A stretch of DNA of 64,000 nucleotides. It comes from Hirundichthys speculiger (taxonomy: Eukaryota > Chordata > Actinopteri > Beloniformes > Exocoetidae). Under the pieces are notes generated by a model that was not told where the DNA came from, did no database searches, and saw only the letters and a program-made list of their open reading frames with translations. Below, in pieces: positions 55,045-64,000 of the stretch (positions are counted from its first letter, which is position 1; each line of letters begins with the position of its first letter). The DNA is taken from the NCBI GenBank assembly GCA_018398805.1, contig JAGFBZ010002129.1:682001-746000 (forward strand). Direction: 5' to 3'. Made by a program: the position numbers and the translations under genes.

Positions 55045-57126
55045 CGCCTTCAGAGAGATGATTTTTTTCTGATTTCTGACTAATAAAATACACAAACTGT
55101 ATTATTACATTTTCAAACACATATTTTAATCAAACATTATGCAATGCTTTTTGGAATAATTCTGCAAGATTGAAATAACGATTGAAAAAACAAAGACAAC
55201 AGAAAATAAAAAAGGTTCATTTATGAGATAAAATGTCTAAGCATATTTTTTTAATCCTTACTTTTAGTAAATTCAGTAGAGGATCATGTTTGAAATTAAT
55301 CTGCTTATTACATTTTCAACATTATGAGCCTTATTTTCTATTAATAAAAATATTTAGTTTCATTTCTGTTTAGTTTTCTATGGCAAAATTAGGGTTTATA
55401 CTAACTGGATCATGTTGAATAAATACATATCTTCAGTTTTAATTACTTTCTCATCCTCTTGGCAGGAATATGCTTCAGTAACAGAGACTCTAGAACTAAT
55501 AATGGAGATATTCAGGCTTTTTTTGTGCTCCATAAACTTTGACTAACCACTGTATGTGGCACTGCCAGTACAGATTTATTTTTACAGTCTTTCAGTGGCG
55601 TGTGAGAGACAGTTCAGACAGCACGCTGGCTGTGATGAATCCACGGCTTAATCGTAGACACAATCACATTTCCATCTCCAGATTGCCTCCGAAGGAATTT
55701 CAGATGGCATGTTAGTGGATCGGGCTACTTAAAGGTAGTTCATCTCAATATACATCTTCCAGAAACATGTTAGATTGCACTCTGCACAAACATTGCATTC
55801 ATATTTACACTGGCAGATGTCCAGTTTGTTCCACGGGGAAAAAACAGGAAATGCCTCCAGCATGTTCAGATTGGAGCTATTTCCAGGATGCTAAGTGTGT
55901 AACATTGTGCTGGCTGATGGGGGGGTACAGTCTGCATCTCGTCATCAGCGCAACGTTTGCACTCATGACAGCTGAACTTTGACTTCAGCCTGGATCCATC
56001 CAGACGACAAGAAAATGACCTGCATGTATATTACTTGATTTTCTGCTGAGGACTAATCCAATCCAAGACAAGACCGAGATCCCTGACTGACATCCTAAAA
56101 TGCCTTGACAGCTGTGCGGTGACACCAGGAATTAGCCGTTGCTCATGCAAATAGAGTGCATATGCTAATACTGAAAGTCACCGGTGGGAAGAGGGAGGAG
56201 GGGTGGGTGGGCTTGTCATTTTGGAAGTTACTCGGAGGGAGTTGTGCGCCTGCTTGGCTCTCAGCGGTCTGAAAAGCTTTCAGCAGCCCTCATTACACCA
56301 GTGGACCGAGCACCGAGTTTACACCGCTCAGTTTTTACTTCTGCAGATGTCAAATCTGCAGAATCCTTATCTGGGAACAGCTCTGAGCAGATGAGAATCT
56401 GTCTGAGTTTCTACACTGGATGTTGGTGGAGACAGATTTGATGCTTTATGTTAAACAAATGAGGCAAAAGTTCCCACTAGCAGAACAGAACAGCCAGTAA
56501 ATAAATAAATAAATAGAGAGGGAGGACCATGCAGGGCTTTATAATCCTTTTTTTTCCTGACTGCTGTTCTTCAACAAAGACACATTCTTTGAAAAGTTAG
56601 TTACATCACAGCTGTCTCCTGATAACAGTGTATAGTCTGAATCTCTCTCCTGTGTATTCTAAATTTGTCTAAAGAGTCACAGTGGAGGGAGACGGTTTAT
56701 CTGCACAGATCACAGTGTTTGCCTTTTCCCCCGCGGACCATTGTCAATGTCACCATCCTGCTGCTGTAAACAGCAGTCGGGGTTTGTCTCCTCACTGAGC
56801 TGACCGGTATATCCAAACATGGACTGGTATTTAGGAAAAACAGCTTCAAACAGGATATTATTCACATTTCTGTGAGCAGGTTCCATGAAACCCAGTGGGT
56901 TATCTTATGTGAAAATTTGCCCCTCGTGGCACATAAAGCAACATTGAAGAACCACGTAATAAGGATCAGCGATGCTAACGGCACGACGTCGGTGTCTGCT
57001 GATAAAGACTAAAGAATGAAACATCTGCATCAGCATTAAACGCTACCCAGAAACCCCTGAGATGTACATGTAAGTTGCAGTAAACTGCAGTAGTTTTCAT
57101 GGTTTGGACCACGTGGGACAGAATAG
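55045..57126. other. Non-coding stretch, no gene recognised
   Basis: An (AAAT)n run lies at 56498-56515. The part at 56100-56210 has an ATGCAAAT octamer and CATATGCTAAT in unique sequence. No protein recognised. Confidence 0.45.
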
Positions 57127-57134
57127 GTCATGAC

Positions 57135-58279
57135 TAGGGATGTAACGATATGGAAAATTAGATATCTCGATTATAGTGAACAATTATCACGGTTTACGAT
57201 ATTATCTCGGTATTCTTAATTGTTGTACAAATGTCCAAAAAAGACATACATTTAAATAATTTCACTAAATCTTGTGATTTTCTTGTCATACTAAAGCATC
57301 AGAAGCCAAAATCTTATCAAAATGAAGCTTTCACATTAAAAGGGCAAACACAGAAAGAGGTTTTATTTTAAATGAACAAAATAAATAACAGGGTTATTTG
57401 TTTGGTGCAAATTTAAATAAACACTGTAACAGCCATAGAAGGTCAAAATATGCAAACAATTATCAGGAACAAAAATTATAGTGCAACTTCAAATTAAAAA
57501 AAACTTTGCACTTTAAGCTGAACCTTAAATAAGTATAAATGTGCAAATAAAGAAACAGTTGTATAGAAGCCAAATATGTTGTTATGAATTGTAGTTCACT
57601 CTGTGTGTCTGTGGGTGTCGCTGTGTTGTTACCTGAGGGTCAGGTATAAAGGTAGCTGCCTGTTATTGGTTAGGTGTTTGACCCGGAAGGGCAAAAGGTT
57701 TTTAACCGCTGTGGCGCTAACTGTCGGCGTTATCGTTGTCGGATCAGTTAATGGAATAAATTAATATTTTAACTGCATCAGAGGAACATCGTTCTGGCCC
57801 TTTTTGGATCAACACGCAACGGTAACGTTTACAAAATGCGAGTTAGCAAAGCGCGTCAACCAGGTTACTCTTGGTCAAACATCTCAGTAGCTGGAAGCAT
57901 TAGGCTTAGCTCCTTCAAGTGGCTTGTACAAATTACAATAAAATGTAAACGAGTGCGCTGCAGACAGGATAACTGTCCTCCACCAGTTGTCCCTCTGCAT
58001 TCTTAAAAAAAAAAAAAAAAATTACGCCCAGATGTCGGATTTCGTCATTTTAGTGGGTTGCTAAATGTCCTGCGTGCTATCACCAGTTTCCGCCATGATT
58101 AGATTACGATGCCGATGTTACAAGCTACATATTCACGCGAGACACAGTCGCTAGCAGACTTGAATGAAGTTGATATTACATATCCCGGTAATCGACCGCG
58201 ATGATGAGATAAACGGTACTTGTTATCGCATTAAATTTTACCGCGCTTTACCGTGATACCGGTAACCGTTCCATTCCTA
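57135..58279. mobile_element. hAT-type non-autonomous element with 8-bp target duplication
   Basis: The left end is TAGGGATGTAACGATATGG and the right end, read inward, is TAGGAATGGAACGGTTACCGG. Perfect GTCATGAC duplications lie at 57127-57134 and 58280-58287. The 1145-bp interior has no transposase. A different-looking block at about 57583-57830 (TGTTATGAATTGTAG onward) might be a secondary insertion such as a solo LTR, but its ends are not convincing. Confidence 0.9.
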
Positions 58280-58287
58280 GTCATGAC

Positions 58288-60191
58288 TAATGTCCACACT
58301 GTACCCTCATGTCAGGATTGGAGGTCTGAAGCAGTGTGACTGTCGCGCTTCATTGCACGTTAAACAGTAGAGCGGTGGTGGGGCCGCTTCAAGGTATCGA
58401 AAATAAGCAAAGGAATGACACTGAGTTTTTCGCCATCTGAATATATCGAAGCAATTTAATCGGTACCAGTAAGGCATCGCTTTTCATCCAGCCCAGGTGG
58501 TGAATGTAATTTTTACATGGCTGCAAAAGCTGATGTTGGAACAGACAAAATACATTTCAGTTGAGTTCTTCTCAAAGTTACGTGCATCAGTAGCAACATG
58601 CATCACAGTAAAAGCAACCGCAGCAGATGCAGTGAAAGAAACAGAAAAGCACACATAAAGACAAATGGAAAACTTGGTCTAATAGCAAGCTTGTCTGAGT
58701 TTAAAAGAGCATGAAAAGATCACTCCTGTCAAGTTCTGAATCAGGTGTCAGTTTCTGGCCAGATGGCCTAAGGCTGAGATTAAGGGAATAAGGCTTTAAT
58801 AGGTGTGAGATGTACTGGAGAGCATTCCCACGTGGTAAAACTAAAAAAAATGTCTACGTGAATTCAACAGGTGTTAAAACTGAAGTGCACTTGTAAAGTG
58901 ATTCCAGTTAAAAGCCTTGAAATGCCCTTCAGATTTTGTCTTCAGCACTCAAATGCACCAAAATGCCTTTTTTCTTCCTACAAGAAGTCTGTTGACAGTA
59001 ATCTAAAAGAGAGGGGAAAAAGGAAGAATGGACGACCACCTTTGATATAAACTTTGACCGGCATTATTCATTTTGAAGTATTCCTCAATTGTGCTCGAAC
59101 CTTGGAATAAATTTGAAAACCCGTTTCATCTGTTTTGCATTTTCTCATTGAATTCCTGCCATTTTCCCTCATAATTTTATCAGTAATTGCCACTTTTCAA
59201 CTGAGCCTGTTTTATGCATAGATTCTGACCAAATCATACCAGCGCAGAGAAATTTCTGTCACATTAAACCAGGAGGAGTTTTTCTATTTGGCAGTCAGTT
59301 CAGTAATTCTGAACATGGAGGTTGGGACCTCAGGGGAACTGCAAGATAATGTTTCGGGCCTGGACAAAATCTACTCCTGCCTTCGACCATGTGTGGAGTT
59401 TAATGTAGTTAATGCCTTTATATGGGCTTTATTCTACCAAATATGCTGATGGTCTTAAACCCCGTTTTTTTTAAACATAACAATACATTTGAACTATAAC
59501 ACAAGGTCAAACCATTGTCGCTTCGGGTCTTGAATGTTTTGTTGGTCAGATGAAGCTGCATTAAGTCCCGGTCGCACAGGGACCAGAAAAGCCGTGCAGC
59601 GGTTTTTCTCGGGCCTCAGATCTCACCGGGAGGGTTTCAGAAGTGGAGCGCTTGCCAGCACCTCCTCCTTAGCTGGCTAAGAGGTTAAGAGTTTACTCAA
59701 AGGGTTCAAGATCACGTGAGAGTCATGCGGTCGTCTGCGCCTTCACGCCTCCTCACAGAATGTGGAGCAGCTGTGGTCTGGGTTTTAAGGTGGTTTCGCT
59801 ACATCCATCGGCGTCGGTCGGAGCCCGCTCCCGGTGTTTTATTTTGAAAGTTCACCAGGTTCTCTCTGCCATTCTCATGTCTGACTTGCTGCCAAATCAA
59901 TGTGCTGTGTGCAAGTTGACACTGTTGAGCAGAGGTCCAGTGCCAAAATAGACTCGGCATGCATCTCTGGTGGAGCGGAGCAGACGGCTACTTCTGAACC
60001 TCTGGAGGGCGCCGCTGGTGCGACTGCTCTCATTGACTTTTGAAAGGCCGTGATTCACAGCGGCGAGTTTTACACTGTGTTTGTGAATCCAGTGAAATTG
60101 TTAAGCAATGATTTATGTACAAATCTTTTGAGAGATTTATGAAGGCTTCATGAATGAGTGAAGGTTCATGAATATGTGAAGGCTGTCAGCA
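58288..60191. other. Non-coding stretch, no gene recognised
   Basis: Unique-looking sequence. Slightly GC-richer at 59560-60060. Short frames have no known motif. Confidence 0.5.
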
Positions 60192-60975
60192 CAGACTGTA
60201 TAAAAAGACCTGGACATAAATGAGGGTGACATCATCCATTAGCTTCTGAAGAGTCGCCATCGAGGCAGCAGCTGATTCTTCTTAATCCCAGTTAATTCAA
60301 AAATGGGCAGATGGTTGAAGTTAACAAGTCTGTCAGTTGGTTGGAGAACACCCACATTATCTCAGTTAGCACATGATAGCTATTTTAGCCTACTTTAGCT
60401 CATGCTAACCAATGATACTAATGAACATTCTCAAACATTCATTCCAATCAAATCTCTCCATCCATTGTCATGTCAGATGTCATTTCGTTGGCGATGAGGG
60501 GAGCTGGCTTCAGCTAGTTTGGAAGAACTTTACAGGAGCACAGATCAACAGTACAAGTCGTATTATCTTTAAAAAAAAAGACTATGCTCTGTTGCTCTGT
60601 TGTCTTTATTTGCAGCTCAGAAATGATGACTACCTAAAAATATGACAAAAATATGAAATGTGAGTTAGTGGTTTGACACCAGGCTACAATGTAGCTATCA
60701 CTCAGAAATCCATGCCACTAATTATGTTTTAATTTGTGGTTTTACATCATTTTATCTGATCAAAAATCAAAAATCACCCCTTGTACAATCGTCAAGAATG
60801 TCAAATCTAGCTATGAAGATCAGACGGTAATTATGTTCATATCAAAATTGGACATTTTAATAATAACTCACACGTTTGGAGCCCTAGTGGTCATCCAGGG
60901 AACTACACTTTTCTACACTTCTGGATGGCTTCTGTTTAGAAAACCAGAGGTTGTCCTTTCGTCACTGAATATGTG
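60192..60975 (-). repeat. Repeat family A copy, minus orientation
   Basis: It starts AGACTGTATAAAAAGACCTGGACA and continues through GATAGCTATTTTAGCCTACTTTAGCTCATGCTAACC and CATGTCAGATGTCATTTCGTTGG. Then come TCGTATTATCTTTAAAAAA, TTTGTGGTTTTACATCA and GGAGCCCTAGTGGTCATCCAGGGAACTACAC, ending with AGAAAACCAGAGGTTGTCC. This is a copy with both termini visible. Confidence 0.82.
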
Positions 60976-60981
60976 GAGGGG

Positions 60982-61184
<203 letters not shown>

Positions 61185-61329
61185 ATCTCTTCGGGCTGTC
61201 AATTTCTCAAATAATTATCAGATTAATCGCATATGTCATTTATCATTTCATCGCATTTTTTATCTCTGTTCTAATCTACCTTATCAGATCTTTTTCAAGT
61301 TGTATTACTCTTATTAATTCGAGTCCTGA

Positions 61330-61870
61330 CTAGAACCAGGAAATATGACCATATTAGTCCAGTCCTGAGGTCTCTGGCTTCCTGTCCCTCAGAGAATAGA
61401 CTTTAAAACAGCTCTACTTGTGTTCAAGTCTCTTCATGGCCCCAAAGTCCATCTCTGACATGTTAGATCCATATGAACCAACCTGGACTCTGAGAACCTC
61501 AGTTAGTGGTCTCCTGCTGGTGTCCAGAGTCAGGACTAAACAAGGTTAAGCTGCATTTCAGTTTTATGTTCCTAAAATGTGGACCAGTCTTCCAGCAGAT
61601 GTGAGACAGACCTGAACTCTGACAATGTTCAGATCCAGACTGAAAACAGTTCTGTTTAGATGTGAAGATGATGACTGGAAGGATTTTATCTGCACTCTTC
61701 ATTTTTGATTCAATTAATGATTTTTTTTATTAACTAATTTTATGTATTATTGATTATTTTTATACTTGTATGGAATGATTCTATTTGCCTTCTTGTGATT
61801 TTATGCATCTGTAAAGCACTTTGAATTGCCTTGTGTAGGAATTGTGCTCTACAAATAAAGTTGCCTTGCC
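61330..61870 (+). pseudogene. LINE 3' end: reverse transcriptase tail and 3' UTR
   Basis: The first part reads, with frame breaks, as the C-terminal region of a fish LINE protein. KYDHISPVLRSL-like text comes at 61338-61375, then the FKTALLVFKSLHGP block at 61402-61442, a LISW.PAGVQSQD-like block, and QIQTENSSV near 61635-61660. A T-rich 3' untranslated part follows, then the signature tail GTGCTCTACAAATAAAGTTGCCTTGCC ending at 61870. It is 5'-truncated, as retrotransposed LINEs usually are, and no longer functional. It lies inside the GGGCTGTCAA element and therefore postdates it or was carried with it. I place it in the L2/RTE-like fish LINEs by recalled wording only. Confidence 0.75.
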
Positions 61871-62023
61871 TAATATGAGAGTACACAAATGCTTGCCTTA
61901 TGCAAAACAAATGCATATTTATTTATTGCTACAATGCCAAATCCATTATATATTGTATATATATATACTCAATATTTTCTCTTATGTTCTTCATACAAAA
62001 TATTTTCGTGGTTTGCTTCAAAC

Positions 62024-62046
62024 GGGGGTGGGGGGGGGGGGGGGGT
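62024..62046. repeat. G-run, quadruplex-prone
   Basis: GGGGGTGGGGGGGGGGGGGGGTGGG on the plus strand, within the GGGCTGTCAA element. Confidence 0.9.
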
Positions 62047-62490
62047 GGGCTCTCTGCATCCGCACTCTGATTAGCAGACAAGTGATATTTCAGTAGTCGG
62101 ACTCCGGTGGTTACTAAATTCACATCGACAGCAAACACAAACAACATTTATCTTGTGGAGTTAGCCATCAGGCAAGGTTTTGAAGCTGAACTTACCATTC
62201 AAAATAGTATCTTTTTATCCCAGCTACTGCTAGGAGGTTTGTTTATGTCTGTCTGTCTGTGGCATGGACGTCGACGTCAGTGTATGACTTCCTGTTTTGA
62301 CAAACTACGGAGGACTACAGGACTACAACTACGGAGGGGCCCGAGGGTCATGAAGCCTGGAGGCAACACGTACTCTCCTCTCTACTATTGTACATCAACG
62401 GGCGGCCCGCGTTAATCGCGCGTTAATAAAATTAGTTGCGTTAAAATTATTTTGCGTTAATCACGCGTTAACGCGTTAACTTTGACAGCC

Positions 62491-62491
<1 letters not shown>

Positions 62492-62571
<80 letters not shown>

Positions 62572-62572
62572 C
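62492..62572. repeat. (TA)n microsatellite
   Basis: An uninterrupted TA run beginning at the right end of the GGGCTGTCAA element. Confidence 0.95.
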
Positions 62573-64000
62573 ATAATATTTACAGCAGGCGAGGTGTACA
62601 TGTTTATTTTTAGTGTTTGTGAGCAGTAATTTGACCAATAACCTTATTATTCTGGAAGTCCTGACTTGAAAATGTTCAGGTCCAGAGTGAGGTCACAAAC
62701 TACACGCATCTTACATGTATCTCCTTGTTGCTAATCTGATAACAAATGTCCTGTTATTATTTCCTATCTCTGCTGTTTTTTTTCTTTGCTAAAACCACAT
62801 GCTGTACTGCAGACCACCAGATGCTCTACCAGTAATCTGATCACATTTCCACTTAGCCGAATGTAATTTGGATACTTTTCCGGGGCAAAAACAGAACCAA
62901 GCCAGACATACATGATCCGTACATGCTACTTCTTTTAGTGAGCTCCACACTATGAAAGATCGATGAGCTTCTCCCCTACCAAGGTCACCATCCAAACCAT
63001 GCAGATGGGAATCCGGATGTGGTCCGGTGACTGCAGCCGGGCTGACTGGCTGCTCCGACCGGCCGCAGAGTAGTGCCAGGAGGTCCGGGTCAAAGTGTTT
63101 TCCTGGCAGCTGAGGCTGTGATGACGAGTAGAGGAAACACCAGTAGGCCAGGCTGAAACCCTGTAACCCCTCTGGGCTTGTCTTACATCAGCAAATGCTG
63201 AACGGTTTGCCTGAGCGCAGGAGCATTTCTGTTTGTGTTACTATTTAAAGGGAGAAATTCATGTCCAAAATACAACAGAGATCTACAACAAAATCTCTCT
63301 TTTCAGCCATGTCGCATCAACTCAGCTGGTTTTGGGGGGCAGATTTAGCCTTTTTACTTCAAGTGGAACGTGCCTTTTTTTAAATTGGTCTTACAGCTTT
63401 GGAGCCTTCTCCCTCTTGAAAGAGGGGACATGGATTAGTCGAGTCGAATGGCTGACTCTGCCCCCTACAAGTAACCAGCTGGTTTAACTAGTAGAGCTCC
63501 AATCAAACACCACTGGGATCCAAAAGGTTTCATCAGAGCTTTGTCCCAGCAGAGACCCGGGCAGATAATGGTGGACCCTCCTACATGAATCATCACACTG
63601 TAGCCCACCTTGCTGTTATTAGTTCGGTACATTCTGTACCGGTGAAAATAAGAGAGGATTTTCACGAGATGAATGGGTAAGGCTGCCTGAGTTAGTCTTT
63701 TTGTCAAGTTCACATGAAATTAGTGTATTTTTGGGTTAAAAAAAGAAGAAAAAGGTTCTGCTTCTTCAGATTTTCATATTTAAACTATCTAAATTCTAAT
63801 TAAATTAGTTTTTTCAATGCTGTCAGATGAAATGTGTGGGACTTTCCAGATACTCATCCATTTCATGCACATGCTTGGTCTCATTTTTCTCTCCCTTATT
63901 GCTCATTTATTGTCTGAATTTGTTCCCTTGAGTTTCTTTCTCTTTTTTGTTGCGTTCTGTCTAATTTAGATTGTTTTGCATCTCAAATTGTGCCTCATTT
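62573..64000. other. Non-coding stretch to window end
   Basis: No gene recognised. The segment 63598-63700 (CCCACCTTGCTG, GTTCGGTACATTCTGTACCGG, GAATGGGTAAGGCTGCCTG) resembles 15900-16025 and is probably a decayed shared repeat. The final 300 bp are AT-rich. Confidence 0.45.

Larger units (their letters stand above)
61193..62491. mobile_element. Element with GGGCTGTCAA inverted ends, flanked by TA arrays
   Basis: The left end GGGCTGTCAA (61193) is mirrored by the right end TTTGACAGCCC (to 62491). The left subterminal TTAATCGCAT and the right GTTAATCGCGCGTTAAT and GCGTTAACGCGTTAAC blocks are typical of a widespread fish non-autonomous DNA element. It sits between two TA arrays and contains a LINE fragment. 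No transposase. Superfamily not certain. Confidence 0.75.

Noticed and set aside
57583..57830. Possible solo LTR (TG start, TATAAA and AATAAA in order)
   Set aside because: No CA end with matching flanking duplication could be found, so it is only mentioned within the host element.

Overview
The window looks like nuclear DNA of a teleost fish, probably a percomorph. The basis is the repeat content: several Tc1/mariner lineages, hAT elements with 8-bp target duplications, TTAA-flanked miniature elements, fish-type non-LTR retroposon fragments and long AT/CA microsatellites. I recognise no exon of a functional host gene on either strand. The only host-gene sequence I can identify is a broken, intronless WDFY1 copy on the minus strand (46903-48034). 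The window therefore reads as intergenic or intronic DNA filled with layers of mobile elements.

The main feature is a complete hAT transposon at 32657-35945. It has an uninterrupted 725-codon transposase (33065-35242), matching ends, repeated subterminal GGGGAGC motifs and a perfect 8-bp target duplication (AGTATAAG). Nearly every other element here is decayed, so this one is probably young and may be autonomous. It sits inside an older copy of a dispersed repeat I call family A.

Layout. 1-512: 3' end of a Tc1 element. 2567-3275: family B copy 1. 5441-6785 and 9325-11345: two Tc1-like relics, each split by a small hAT element with a perfect 8-bp duplication. 15064-22790: family C and family A copies, a TTAA element and a nested retroposon. 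24272-26229: a Tc1-type MITE, a microsatellite, and family A interrupted by family B copy 2. 27118-27795: LINE reverse-transcriptase remnant. 29448-30075: Tc1 relic. 31430-36135: family A carrying the intact hAT. 36260-37880: Tc1 and TTAA relics. 37881-40357: non-repetitive, partly GC-rich. 40358-43792: two family A copies in tandem, one containing an AT-rich terminal-inverted-repeat element with a 52-bp tandem array, the other containing a hAT element. 45305: SINE-like relic. 46903-48034: WDFY1 retropseudogene. 49790-51070: family A. 52088-52870: Tc1 relic. 54777-55044: interleaved inverted repeats. 57135-58279: hAT-type element. 60192-62572: family A, TA arrays and a GGGCTGTCAA-ended element containing a LINE 3' end.

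Family A is the most frequent component (about a dozen copies, both orientations, no coding capacity seen) and is the usual landing site for later insertions. The insertions give a relative order: family A and the Tc1 relics are older, while the small hATs, family B copy 2 and the intact hAT are younger. Family names A, B and C are mine. Assignments to known superfamilies rest on terminal sequences, target duplications and recalled transposase motifs, not on database searches.
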